Shown piece by piece: positions 44,152 through 52,945 of a stretch of DNA of 64,000 nucleotides. The DNA lies in assembly GCF_024359525.1 (NCBI RefSeq), contig NZ_JAKZEU010000005.1, forward strand, positions 186,001-250,000, read 5' to 3'. Source of the stretch: Paracoccus albicereus. Its GTDB lineage: Bacteria; Pseudomonadota; Alphaproteobacteria; Rhodobacterales; Rhodobacteraceae. Each line of letters starts with the position of its first letter. The stretch's first letter is position 1. The notes under the pieces are model-generated. The model saw nothing but the letters and a program-made list of their open reading frames with translations, had not been told where the DNA came from and did not search any database. The position numbers were made by a program, and so were the translations under genes.

Positions 44152-44708
44152 AGCCGGTGCATCCGGTCAGCGCGAAGGTCATCGGCGGCGTCCTGCGGCC
44201 TGCGGGTGCGAGTTTCGGAAGGCGTGCGAGAGCGTGGATCTGCCGTGCGGTTTCCGACATTTCCCAACACACCACGAACGACATCGGCAGTATCGGAGAA
44301 TTCGCGAACGATGCCCCCTGCTTGCGCAGCGACACTACGGAAGCCCGCGACTGCACCGGTCAGTGATGCGATCACACCGTTCAGGCTGCTCGTCAGTTCA
44401 TTTGCGCGCCCCGTGATGTCGCCTGCCAGATCGCGGCGCCGCGATGCACCCGCACGGGCACGCGCGGCGCGTTCGCGGTCGGCGGCAGCCTGTGCACGCA
44501 CGCGCCGACGAACCGCTTCCTGCTCATCCGAACTCAGATCGGCAAAGCGGGGGGCCATGCCGGCAGACCTCGGGCGGACGCGGGCCACCGGCTCGTCCTC
44601 GTTTCCGGCAATCGCCTCAGCCAGCTTGCGCGTGGCGAGAACCGTGGCCGTCGTCGCCGCCGCGGCGATGATTCCAATCCCGCCGTAGACCAGAAGCTGC
44701 GACGTCAT
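44148..44708 (-). CDS. hypothetical protein with N-terminal membrane helix
   Basis: 186 residues from MTSQLLVYGGIGIIAAAATTATVLATRKL, a single N-terminal membrane segment, followed by an Arg/Ala-rich helical stretch (DLSSDEQEAVRRRVRAQAAADRERAARARA) and an amphipathic helical region before a disordered Arg/Thr-rich tail. I do not recognise a family. Start chosen at 44708; a longer frame to 44843 would add a polar leader. The stop overlaps the BrkB gene start, so the two products probably act in the same membrane process. Confidence 0.6.
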   Translation of the reverse strand: MTSQLLVYGGIGIIAAAATTATVLATRKLAEAIAGNEDEPVARVRPRSAGMAPRFADLSSDEQEAVRRRVRAQAAADRERAARARAGASRRRDLAGDITGRANELTSSLNGVIASLTGAVAGFRSVAAQAGGIVREFSDTADVVRGVLGNVGNRTADPRSRTPSETRTRRPQDAADDLRADRMHRL

Positions 44709-44992
44709 CGTCTTGCCGTCATGCTCTGTCGTGCCGGGCTGAAGCCCCGGACGGGGAACAGGGCGCGGGCCGAACCTTGTCTGGCTGGTCACCCGCGCTT
44801 CATGGCCGGGTTCGCGGGAATCGTCGTCATGGGGTTGCTGCATCGGATGGCCTCGATCTGCGGTGGCAAAGTGTTGATGATAAACGGCGCTTCCCGGTCG
44901 GTTGTTCCACAGACTGACAAATCTTGCCCCCGGCCCCTACCCGGTCTATCCCCGCACCCGTCCGTCCAAGCCCGCCTTGCAGGAGTGCGCCG

Positions 44993-46306
44993 ATGATCCC
45001 CCGCTATGCCCGCCCCGAAATGACCGCGATCTGGTCGCCCGAGACGAAGTTTCGCATCTGGTACGAGATCGAGGCTCATGCCTGCGATGCGCAGGCCGAG
45101 TTGGGCGTGATCCCGAAGGACAGCGCGGAGGCGGTCTGGGCCGCCAAGGACGCCGAATTCGATATCGCGCGGATCGATGAAATCGAAGCCGTGACCAAGC
45201 ACGACGTGATCGCCTTCCTGACCCATCTGGCCGAGATCATCGGCTCGGAACAGGCGCGGTTCGTGCATCAGGGGATGACGTCCTCGGACGTGCTCGACAC
45301 GACGCTGAACGTGCAGCTTGTGCGCGCGGCCGACCTGCTGATCACCGATGTCGAGCGGGTGATGGAGGCGCTGAAGCGTCGCGCCCATGAGCACAAGGAC
45401 ACCGTGCGGATCGGGCGCAGTCATGGCATTCACGCCGAGCCGACGACGCTGGGCCTGACCTTCGCGCGCTTCTACGCAGAGATGGACCGCAATCGGAACC
45501 GGCTGGAAAAGGCCCGGTGGGAAATCGCGACAGGCGCGATCTCGGGCGCTGTCGGCACCTTCGCCAATATCGACCCGGCGGTTGAAGAGCATGTCTGCAA
45601 GCAGATGGGCCTGCGCCCCGAACCGATCAGCACGCAGGTGATCCCGCGCGACCGCCACGCGATGTTCTTCGCGACGCTTGGCGTGATCGCCAGCAGCATC
45701 GAGAACATCGCGATCGAGATCCGCCACATGCAGCGCACCGAGGTGCTCGAGGCCGAGGAATTCTTCAGCCCCGGCCAGAAGGGCTCCAGCGCGATGCCGC
45801 ACAAGCGCAATCCGGTACTGACCGAAAACCTGACCGGCTTGGCGCGTCTGGTGCGGATGGCGGTCATCCCGGCGATGGAGAACGTGGCTTTGTGGCATGA
45901 ACGCGACATCAGCCATTCCTCGGTCGAACGTGGCATCGCGCCGGATGCGACGATCACGCTGGATTTCGCGCTGAACCGCCTGGCGGGGGTCATCGACAAG
46001 CTGGTCGTCTATCCCGAAACGATGCTGGCCAACATGAACAAGTTCCGCGGTCTGGTGATGAGCCAGCGCGTGCTGCTGGCGCTGACCCAAGCCGGTGTGT
46101 CCCGTGAGGACGCCTACCGTCTGGTGCAGCGAAACGCGATGAAGGTGTGGGAGCAAGGCAAGGATTTCAAGGAAGAATTGCTTGCCGACCCCGAGGTGAC
46201 AGCAGCCCTGTCGCCGGCCGAGATCGAGGAGAAGTTCGACCTTGGCTATCACACCAAGCATGTCGACACGATCTTCCGCCGGGTCTTCGAGGACACTGCC
46301 GGATAA
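44993..46306 (+). CDS. purB: adenylosuccinate lyase
   Basis: 437 residues. Catalyses two fumarate-releasing steps of purine synthesis. The fumarase/aspartase superfamily signature SSAMPHKRNP is present near residue 264, along with GMTSSDVLDT and GRSHGIHAEPTTLG, which supply the general acid/base residues. An AGGAG site lies 7 bases before ATG 44993 (MIPRYARPEM), the standard family start; the 23 extra codons upstream are not supported. Confidence 0.96.
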   Translation: MIPRYARPEMTAIWSPETKFRIWYEIEAHACDAQAELGVIPKDSAEAVWAAKDAEFDIARIDEIEAVTKHDVIAFLTHLAEIIGSEQARFVHQGMTSSDVLDTTLNVQLVRAADLLITDVERVMEALKRRAHEHKDTVRIGRSHGIHAEPTTLGLTFARFYAEMDRNRNRLEKARWEIATGAISGAVGTFANIDPAVEEHVCKQMGLRPEPISTQVIPRDRHAMFFATLGVIASSIENIAIEIRHMQRTEVLEAEEFFSPGQKGSSAMPHKRNPVLTENLTGLARLVRMAVIPAMENVALWHERDISHSSVERGIAPDATITLDFALNRLAGVIDKLVVYPETMLANMNKFRGLVMSQRVLLALTQAGVSREDAYRLVQRNAMKVWEQGKDFKEELLADPEVTAALSPAEIEEKFDLGYHTKHVDTIFRRVFEDTAG

Positions 46307-46384
46307 ATTTTATGTTCCGGTAACGTTCCCTTAGCCAAGTTCCGGCATTGTTCGCGAAAGCGGACGATTCGACGGAGTGGTGAG

Positions 46385-47401
46385 ATGGCGGCGGTGGCAC
46401 TGACAACCCGGCAGAAGGCGGCGGTGATCGTACGCCTGCTGCTGGAAGAGAACGGCGACCTGCGGCTGTCGGCGCTGGACCGCGACACGCAGGCCTTGCT
46501 GGCGCAGGAAATGGCCGGGATGGAGCTGATCGATCGTGTGACGCGGGACGCGGTGGTGACCGAGTTCTGTGATCTTCTAGACGCCGTCGGGCTGGTCTTT
46601 CCAGGCAATCTGGATGGGACGCTGGACATTCTGGGCGCCTATCTCAGCGACGATACCAACGACCGCCTGCGACGGCTGGCGGCGCTGGCCGGCAAGGGTG
46701 ATCCCTGGGAACGGATCGCGGCACTACCGATCGACAAGATCGTGGCACTGGCTCAGCAGGAATCGACGGACGTCGTCGCGCTGCTGCTGGCCAAGCTGCC
46801 GGTTTCGAAGGCGTCAGAGACGTTCACCGCCTTGGGGGCCGCGCGTGGCCGGCAGGTGGCCTTGGCGATGTCGATGGCCGGCAATGTGAGCGAGACGACC
46901 CTCCGCCGGGTCGGCACCGTTCTGCTTCAAGCGGCGGACGCCCTGCCCCGCTCGGCACTCGACTCACCGGTCGTGGACCGGGTCGGTGCGATCCTGAACT
47001 TCACGACCGCCGAGATTAGGGACAACGTGCTCGATGGGCTCGACGCCGACGATCTGGATTTCGCGGGCGGCGTGCGCAAGGCGATCTTCACCTTCGCCCA
47101 TATCCCCGGCCGCATTGATCCGCGGGATGTGCCCAAGGTGGTGCGCGCGGTCGAGACGACGGTGCTGATCCGCGCCCTCGTCGCGCCCGGAGAGGCGGAT
47201 GCGGCTGCGGGTGAGTTCCTTCTGGCAAACCTGCCGCAGCGTGTCGCCGAAAGCCTGCGCGACGACATGCGCGACCAGGGCAAGCTGCGCCCGCGCGAGA
47301 TCGAAGAGGGCATGACCGCCGTCGTCGCGGCAATCCGCGACCTGCAGGCCAGCGGCGAAATTCAGTTCGTTCGTCCCGACGAGGATGCCGAGGCAGCGTA
47401 A
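46385..47401 (+). CDS. FliG-like protein, orphan (no other flagellar genes in window)
   Basis: 338 residues with the full-length layout of the flagellar motor switch protein FliG. N domain from LTTRQKAAVIVRLLLEE; middle domain with ILNFTTAEIRDNVLDGLDADD; C domain with AIFTFAHIPGRIDPRDVPKVVRAVE (matching the FxFEDI torque-helix region) and ending VVAAIRDLQASGEIQFV. The middle-domain EHPQ motif reads QEST. Divergence plus the location between purB and gap suggest it no longer serves a flagellar motor, or that it serves a different machine. Confidence 0.72.
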   Translation: MAAVALTTRQKAAVIVRLLLEENGDLRLSALDRDTQALLAQEMAGMELIDRVTRDAVVTEFCDLLDAVGLVFPGNLDGTLDILGAYLSDDTNDRLRRLAALAGKGDPWERIAALPIDKIVALAQQESTDVVALLLAKLPVSKASETFTALGAARGRQVALAMSMAGNVSETTLRRVGTVLLQAADALPRSALDSPVVDRVGAILNFTTAEIRDNVLDGLDADDLDFAGGVRKAIFTFAHIPGRIDPRDVPKVVRAVETTVLIRALVAPGEADAAAGEFLLANLPQRVAESLRDDMRDQGKLRPREIEEGMTAVVAAIRDLQASGEIQFVRPDEDAEAA

Positions 47402-47545
47402 TCCGGCGCTGGCGCCGCAGACAGAAACGAAGCGCGCGGTTCGCCGCCTCGTTTCGGTTCACTGACGCCTTCATCCTCGGCCTTGCCTCAAACTGACGAT
47501 CTGTCCTAGCTGCGGGCCACGGGATCGATGTCAAAGGACCCGCGC

Positions 47546-47689
47546 ATGACCAATCAGATCGCGATCGCTCTGGGGGTGCTGATCATCGGTGTTCTCATCG
47601 CCGACCGGCAATGGCTTCAGGGCGATCTGCCGCTTGCTCTGGCGCGACAGATGGCCGCGCTGGTCGAATGGGTCAGTTTCTGGCGCTGA
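47546..47689 (+). CDS. 47-residue membrane peptide
   Basis: Short gene: ATG 47546 to TGA 47689, with AAAGGA about 9 bases upstream. The product has one membrane helix ([20 protein letters not shown]) and an amphipathic C-terminal helix ending EWVSFWR. I recall similar tiny proteins near gap or fliG-like genes in related bacteria, which supports it as real, but the function is unknown. It lies 145 bases after the FliG-like gene and 92 before gap. Confidence 0.6.
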   Translation: MTNQIAIALGVLIIGVLIADRQWLQGDLPLALARQMAALVEWVSFWR

Positions 47690-47719
47690 GCAGGGCGGAC
47701 CGCCCGTCCCACAGGCCGT

Positions 47720-47748
47720 TTGCACCCTCGACGGGATCGGGCTATGGG
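47720..47748 (+). promoter_or_regulatory. candidate promoter of gap
   Basis: TTGCAC (47720-47725), 17-base spacer, TATGGG (47743-47748), 33 bases before the gap ATG. Spacing is good; the -10 box is only a partial match. Confidence 0.35.
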
Positions 47749-47780
47749 ATGGCCGACATCATTTTCGGGCGGAGTTCACC

Positions 47781-48782
47781 ATGGCAGTCAAGGTTGCAAT
47801 CAATGGCTTCGGCCGCATCGGACGCAACGTCCTGCGCGCCATCATCGAGTCGGGACGCACCGATATCGAGGTGGTCGCGATCAACGATCTGGGCCCGGTC
47901 GAGACCAACGCGCACCTGATCCGCTTCGACAGCGTGCACGGCCGCTTCCCGGGCGAGGTCAAGGTCAACGGCGACACGATCGACGTGGGTCGCGGCCCGA
48001 TCAAGGTCACCGCTCTGCGCAATCCGGCCGAACTGCCCTGGGGCGACGTCGACGTGGCGCTGGAATGCACCGGCATCTTCACCGACGCCGATAAGGCCCG
48101 CGTCCACCTCGACAACGGCGCAAGCCGGGTCCTGGTCTCGGCGCCCTCGAACGGCGCGGACAAGACCATCGTCTATGGCGTGAACAGCGACACGCTGACG
48201 GCCGAAGACCTGATCGTCTCGAATGCGAGCTGCACCACCAACTGTTTGTCGCCGGTGGCGAAGGTGCTGAATGATACCGTCGGTATCGAAAAAGGCTTCA
48301 TGACCACGATCCACAGCTATACCGGCGACCAACCGACGCTGGATACGATGCACAAGGATCTTTACCGCGCCCGCGCCGCCGCGATGTCGATGATCCCGAC
48401 CTCGACCGGTGCGGCGAAGGCGGTGGGGCTGGTGCTGCCGGAACTGAACGGCAAGCTCGACGGCGTGTCGATCCGGGTGCCGACGCCCAACGTCTCGGTC
48501 GTCGATCTGGTCTTCGAAGCGTCGAAGCCCACCACGGTCGAGGCGGTGAACGAAGCGATCCGGGCAGCGGCCGATGGTCCGCTGAAGGGCGTGCTGGCCT
48601 ATACCGATCAGCCAAACGTCTCGATCGACTTCAACCACGATCCGCACAGCTCGATCTTCGCGCTGGACCAGACCAAGGTCATCGACGGCAACATGGTCCG
48701 CATCCTGACCTGGTATGACAACGAGTGGGGTTTCTCCAACCGCATGTCGGACACCGCGGTCGCGATGGGCAAGCTGATCTGA
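47781..48782 (+). CDS. gap: type I glyceraldehyde-3-phosphate dehydrogenase
   Basis: 333 residues. Oxidative phosphorylation of glyceraldehyde 3-phosphate with NAD(P). The Rossmann GFGRIGR (9-15), the active-site SNASCTTNC with Cys151, the catalytic His in [10 protein letters not shown], and [11 protein letters not shown] near the C-terminus are all intact. GGAG lies 6 bases upstream of ATG 47781; longer in-frame starts run across the small membrane-peptide gene. A strong terminator follows. Confidence 0.97.
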   Translation: MAVKVAINGFGRIGRNVLRAIIESGRTDIEVVAINDLGPVETNAHLIRFDSVHGRFPGEVKVNGDTIDVGRGPIKVTALRNPAELPWGDVDVALECTGIFTDADKARVHLDNGASRVLVSAPSNGADKTIVYGVNSDTLTAEDLIVSNASCTTNCLSPVAKVLNDTVGIEKGFMTTIHSYTGDQPTLDTMHKDLYRARAAAMSMIPTSTGAAKAVGLVLPELNGKLDGVSIRVPTPNVSVVDLVFEASKPTTVEAVNEAIRAAADGPLKGVLAYTDQPNVSIDFNHDPHSSIFALDQTKVIDGNMVRILTWYDNEWGFSNRMSDTAVAMGKLI

Positions 48783-48806
48783 GCATCGCGGTCGATGCGA
48801 GCCTTC

Positions 48807-48832
48807 AACGGCGGGGCGTTGGCCCCGCCGTT
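48807..48832 (+). terminator. terminator after gap
   Basis: Perfect 11-bp stem AACGGCGGGGC / GCCCCGCCGTT with a GTTG loop, 25 bases past the gap stop and followed by TTCGCGTTT. Confidence 0.82.
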
Positions 48833-48839
48833 TCGCGTT

Positions 48840-49151
48840 TCACGGACGCTTTCGACCCAGACGACGCGAATTGGCACGCGTCCGCTTGCGGTAAGGGCGC
48901 AGGGCGGCGGACATGACGCGGTCGGCGCTGGCTCCACGCGACGCCGCTTCCGTCATCGCGAACAGCGATTCGGTGGCAGCCGCCTGCTTTTCCGCAACCA
49001 TCCGGAAGGGCTCCCCCGGCGACTGATTGGTCAGTCCCAGCAGACCCATCATCCTCAAACCGATGATCATCTGCGATTCAGCCGCGATCCACGCCATTTC
49101 GGACCAGAGTGACCAGGGCAGGGCCACCTTGGCGATCGGTGAATGGGCCAT
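48840..49151 (-). CDS. small phasin-like protein often annotated antifreeze protein
   Basis: 103 residues, largely helical: [51 protein letters not shown], then a basic tail [20 protein letters not shown]. In Rhodobacteraceae proteins with this pattern are commonly labelled antifreeze protein; I regard that label as unsupported. The Met/Ala-rich amphipathic helices and EKxxA spacing are closer to phasins that coat PHA granules. Its stop lies 8 bases from the gap terminator, converging on gap. Confidence 0.65.
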   Translation of the reverse strand: MAHSPIAKVALPWSLWSEMAWIAAESQMIIGLRMMGLLGLTNQSPGEPFRMVAEKQAAATESLFAMTEAASRGASADRVMSAALRPYRKRTRANSRRLGRKRP

Positions 49152-49279
49152 TGTTGGTGCCTTTCGATAGCGAACACCCGTTCAGTAACGTCCCCGGCGC
49201 CGCTTTGTTCAACCCCTTCTTTCAGTCAGGCTCGCGCGCGGCTTGGCATCGACCGCAGCCCCGGTGTAAGGCCAGAGCC

Positions 49280-50323
49280 ATGAGCGAGACCCTGACCCTG
49301 CGCCGTCCCGACGACTGGCACCTGCATCTTCGCGACGGCGCCATGCTGAAGGCCGTCACGCCCCATTCGGCCGATTACGGCCGCGCGATCATCATGCCAA
49401 ACCTGGTGCCACCGGTCGTGACGGGTGCGCAAGCCGCCGCCTATCGCGACCGGATCCTTGCCGCGTTGCCCAACGGCGCGGTGCTGGACCCGCAAATGAC
49501 GCTGTATCTGACCGATACGACCGATCCCGCGGATGTCGTCTCGGCCTTCCGGTCCGGCGTGATCCGCGCGGTGAAACTTTATCCGGCGGGCGCCACCACC
49601 AATTCCGCCAGCGGCGTGACCGATGTCGCGCGCGTGCGCCCGGTGCTCGAGGCGATGGCAGAGGCTGGTGTGACCCTGTGCGTCCATGGTGAGGTGACGG
49701 ACCCCTCGATCGACATCTTCGACCGCGAGGCCGTGTTCATCGACCGCGTTCTGGCGCCCTTGCGCGATGCGACCCCCGGCCTGCGCGTTGTGATGGAGCA
49801 TGTGACGACGAAGGACGGGGTCGATTACGTCCGTGACGGGGGCGAGGACATCGCCGCGACGATCACCACCCATCACCTTGTCATCAATCGCAACGCCATT
49901 CTCGCCGGTGGCATCCGTCCGCATTACTACTGCCTGCCTGTGGCCAAGCGTGAGGAACATCGCCTGGCCCTGCGACAGGCGGCGACCAGCGGTGAGGGTC
50001 GTTTCTTCCTTGGTACCGACAGCGCGCCCCATCCTGACACAGCGAAGCTGCAACCGTGCGGATGCGCGGGCTGTTTCACCGCGCCGAACACGATGTCGAT
50101 CCTGGCCCATGTCTTCGAGCAGGACGGCGCGCTCGACCGGCTGGAGGCGTTCACCAGCCTCAACGGCGCAGCCTTCTACCGCCTGCCTCCGAACGAGGAT
50201 CGGATCACCATGGTGCGCCATGACGATCCGATCGCGTTCCCGGAAACGATCGACGTCGGCGACGAGACGGTGACGATCTTCGACCCCGGCTTTCCCCTTC
50301 ACTGGCAGATCGAGGCACCATGA
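49280..50323 (+). CDS. pyrC: dihydroorotase (class II, PyrC type)
   Basis: 347 residues. Cyclises carbamoyl aspartate to dihydroorotate. Metal ligands WHLHLRDG (His14, His16), the carbamylated Lys in [13 protein letters not shown], His ligands in VHGEV and MEHVTTKDG, and the [11 protein letters not shown]sp are all visible. Start [10 protein letters not shown] at 49280 matches the family; the longer frame upstream is leader. Overlaps pyrE by ATGA, so the two pyrimidine enzymes are co-translated. Confidence 0.96.
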   Translation: MSETLTLRRPDDWHLHLRDGAMLKAVTPHSADYGRAIIMPNLVPPVVTGAQAAAYRDRILAALPNGAVLDPQMTLYLTDTTDPADVVSAFRSGVIRAVKLYPAGATTNSASGVTDVARVRPVLEAMAEAGVTLCVHGEVTDPSIDIFDREAVFIDRVLAPLRDATPGLRVVMEHVTTKDGVDYVRDGGEDIAATITTHHLVINRNAILAGGIRPHYYCLPVAKREEHRLALRQAATSGEGRFFLGTDSAPHPDTAKLQPCGCAGCFTAPNTMSILAHVFEQDGALDRLEAFTSLNGAAFYRLPPNEDRITMVRHDDPIAFPETIDVGDETVTIFDPGFPLHWQIEAP

Positions 50324-50991
50324 TCGCGACCTTTCCCCCGCGCGAGGAGATCGCGCGCCTCTCGGCCCGGATGCTTCTGGAAATCGGCGCGGTTCACTTC
50401 AACGCCGCGGAGCCCTATACCTACGCATCCGGCCTGAAGGGCCCGACCTATATCGATTGCCGCAAGCTGATCTCGTATCCGCGCATCCGCGCGACGCTGA
50501 TGGACTTCATGGCGGCGACGATTCTGCGCGATGCAGGGTTCGAAGCCTTCGACAACATCGCCGGCGGCGAGACGGCGGGCATTCCCTTCGCCGCGATGGT
50601 GGCCGAGCGGCTGGCGCTGCCGATGACCTATGTCCGCAAGAAGCCGAAGGGCTACGGGCGCAACGCCCGGATCGAGGGCGTGATGACCGAGGGTCAGCGC
50701 GTCCTGCTGGTTGAGGACCTGACCACTGACGGGGGCAGCAAGCTGTCCTTCGTGGATGCGATCCGCGACACGGGCGCGACCTGCGCCCATACGGCCGTGA
50801 TCTTCTATTACGGCATCTTTCCGGACACGATCGACCGGCTGGCGGACCATGGCGTCACGTTGCACCATCTTTGCACTTGGTGGGACGTTCTGGCCGAGGC
50901 TCGGGCGCAGAAAAGCTTCGACGACACCACCCTCGCCGAAGTCGAGCGTTTCCTGACCGACCCGCGCGCGTGGCAGGCGGAGCATCGCTGA
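50320..50991 (+). CDS. pyrE: orotate phosphoribosyltransferase
   Basis: 223 residues. Joins orotate and PRPP to OMP, the step after dihydroorotate oxidation. The PRPP-binding loop [14 protein letters not shown] and the flexible catalytic loop [15 protein letters not shown] are intact. The PYR precursors here and the cdd-upp salvage operon elsewhere in the window both lead to UMP. It runs directly from pyrC with a 4-bp overlap. Confidence 0.95.
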   Translation: MIATFPPREEIARLSARMLLEIGAVHFNAAEPYTYASGLKGPTYIDCRKLISYPRIRATLMDFMAATILRDAGFEAFDNIAGGETAGIPFAAMVAERLALPMTYVRKKPKGYGRNARIEGVMTEGQRVLLVEDLTTDGGSKLSFVDAIRDTGATCAHTAVIFYYGIFPDTIDRLADHGVTLHHLCTWWDVLAEARAQKSFDDTTLAEVERFLTDPRAWQAEHR

Positions 50992-51011
50992 GCCGCGGTT
51001 CTGCCCACAGG

Positions 51012-51020
51012 TTATCCCCA
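51012..51020 (+). promoter_or_regulatory. DnaA-box-like site upstream of dnaB
   Basis: TTATCCCCA, one mismatch from the DnaA consensus TTATNCACA, 91 bases before the dnaB ATG. A TATAAC box at 51076-51081 with TTCATA 18 bases upstream could be the dnaB promoter. A lone imperfect box is weak evidence. Confidence 0.25.
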
Positions 51021-51110
51021 GAACCGACCACAAGATTCTTCGGGCAGGCAGTTCATATCCGCGCTATCCTGCGGCTATAACGCCCGGATGAATCGGGGGA
51101 TCAGCGGCAG

Positions 51111-52598
51111 ATGAGCGAAGTCAGGGCGATCACGGTGCGGCAGGCTGGCACCGAGGCCGAGACGCAGGCGGTACCCTTCTCGATCGAGGCCGAGCAGCAA
51201 CTGCTGGGCGCGTTGCTGACCAACAACGACGTTTTCGACCGCATCACCCAGATCATCCGGGCCGAGCATTTCTATGACCCGGTCCATGCCCGGATATTCG
51301 AGATCTGCGCCGAACGGATTGCGCGGAACGCGCTGGCCAGCCCGGTCACGATCAAGGCCTTCATGGAGACCGACACCGGCCTGCGCGATCTGGGGGGGCC
51401 GGCTTACCTGGCGCGGATCGCGGCGGGCGCGATCTCGCCTTACGCGGCGCGCGATTATGCGCAGATGATCCGCGAATTCGCGCTCCGGCGCGAGCTGATC
51501 ACACTCGGACAGGACATTTCGGCCCGCGCCGCGACCGTGCAGGTAGACGACGACGCCGAAGAACAGATCAAGCAGGCCGAGCAGACGCTGTACAAGCTGG
51601 GCGAGCAGGGCGTGGCCGAGCGTGGTTTTCAGTCCTTCCTCAGGGCGGTGACGAGCGCGGTCCACACCGCGAATGCCGCCTATCAGCGGGACGGCGGTCT
51701 GTCGGGGATTTCGACCGGGCTGGTCGATCTGGATCGCAAGATGGGCGGCCTGAACGATTCCGACCTCATCATCCTCGCCGGCCGTCCCTCGATGGGAAAG
51801 ACGTCGCTCGCGACCAACATCGCCTTCAACGTGGCAAAGGCGCACAAGATCGGCGTGAAGGCCGATGGCAGCGAAGGCACCGTTCAAGGCGGGGTGGTGG
51901 GCTTCTTCAGCCTCGAGATGTCCGCTGAACAGCTGGCCGCACGGATACTGTCCGAAGCATCCGAGGTGCCCAGCGAGCGTATTCGCCGCGGCGATATGGA
52001 CGAAGGCGAGTTCCGCCGTTTCGTCGAAGCCGCGCACGCGCTACAGAACTGTCCGCTGTACATCGACGATACCCCGGCTCTGCCGATTCACCAGCTGGCC
52101 GCTCGGGCACGCAAGCTGAAGCGGACCCACGGACTTGACGTCTTGATGGTCGACTACCTGCAGCTTCTGCGCGCCTCATCGGCAAAGGACAGCCGGGTGA
52201 ACGAGGTGTCCGAGATTACCCAGGGTCTTAAGGCCGTCGCGAAAGAGCTGAACATCCCGGTCATCGCGCTGTCCCAGCTGTCGCGGCAGGTCGAAAGCCG
52301 CGAGGACAAGCGTCCGCAGCTGTCGGACCTGCGCGAGTCCGGCTCGATCGAGCAGGACGCGGACATCGTGATGTTCGTGTTCCGCGAGGAATACTACAAG
52401 GAACGCGAAAAGCCGTCGGACAGTGATTTGGACGCGATGGCCAAGTGGCAGCAGGTCATGGAGGCCGTTCACGGCAAGGCCGAGGTCATCATCGGCAAGC
52501 AGCGCCACGGCCCGATCGGCACGGTCGAACTGTCCTTCGAAGGCCAGTTCACCCGCTTCGGCAACCTTGCGCGCGAACGGCAGGGCGATTGGGGATGA
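51111..52598 (+). CDS. dnaB: replicative DNA helicase DnaB
   Basis: 495 residues. Hexameric 5-to-3 helicase of the replication fork. The N-terminal helical domain starts at FSIEAEQQLLGALL; the C-terminal RecA domain has Walker A GRPSMGKTS, Walker B VDYLQLL, the arginine-finger region, and QLSRQVESRED. Between Walker A and FFSLEMSAEQL there is an extra segment (about KIGVKADGSEGTVQGG) that I recall as an alphaproteobacterial trait. Its stop overlaps the DUF486 gene start. Confidence 0.96.
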   Translation: MSEVRAITVRQAGTEAETQAVPFSIEAEQQLLGALLTNNDVFDRITQIIRAEHFYDPVHARIFEICAERIARNALASPVTIKAFMETDTGLRDLGGPAYLARIAAGAISPYAARDYAQMIREFALRRELITLGQDISARAATVQVDDDAEEQIKQAEQTLYKLGEQGVAERGFQSFLRAVTSAVHTANAAYQRDGGLSGISTGLVDLDRKMGGLNDSDLIILAGRPSMGKTSLATNIAFNVAKAHKIGVKADGSEGTVQGGVVGFFSLEMSAEQLAARILSEASEVPSERIRRGDMDEGEFRRFVEAAHALQNCPLYIDDTPALPIHQLAARARKLKRTHGLDVLMVDYLQLLRASSAKDSRVNEVSEITQGLKAVAKELNIPVIALSQLSRQVESREDKRPQLSDLRESGSIEQDADIVMFVFREEYYKEREKPSDSDLDAMAKWQQVMEAVHGKAEVIIGKQRHGPIGTVELSFEGQFTRFGNLARERQGDWG

Positions 52599-52945
52599 AC
52601 CTGCCCGTGCCGGTGATCACCATCGGCTTGCTGATCGCCTCGAACCTGTTCATGACCGTCGCATGGTACGGCCATTTGAAGTTCAAGACGGCGCCGATCG
52701 TCGCGGTGATCCTGATCAGCTGGGGCATCGCCTTTTTCGAGTACCTCATGCAGGTGCCCGCAAATCGCATCGGCTATGGCCATTTCTCTGCCGCGCAACT
52801 GAAGACCATTCAGGAAGTCATCAGCCTGTCGGTCTTCGCCCTGTTCTCATGGCTCTATCTGGGCGAAAAGCTGGGCTGGCAGCATGCGGTCGGGTTTTCG
52901 CTGATCTGTCTCGGCGCCTGGTTCGTCTTTCATGACTGGAGCTAG
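52595..52945 (+). CDS. DMT-superfamily protein (DUF486)
   Basis: 116 residues, four membrane helices. The pattern SNLFMTVAWYGHLKFK, VAVILISWGIAFFEYLMQVPANRIGYG and QLKTIQEVISLSVFALFSWLYLGEKLGW is DUF486, a small family in the drug/metabolite transporter clan. Function unknown. ATG 52595 overlaps the dnaB stop (ATGA) and the gene's end overlaps the MFS start by 14 bases. Confidence 0.88.
   Translation: MNLPVPVITIGLLIASNLFMTVAWYGHLKFKTAPIVAVILISWGIAFFEYLMQVPANRIGYGHFSAAQLKTIQEVISLSVFALFSWLYLGEKLGWQHAVGFSLICLGAWFVFHDWS

Noticed and set aside
44789..46261. 490-codon minus-strand open frame opposite purB
   Set aside because: purB signature is intact on the plus strand; the reverse frame is shadow coding.
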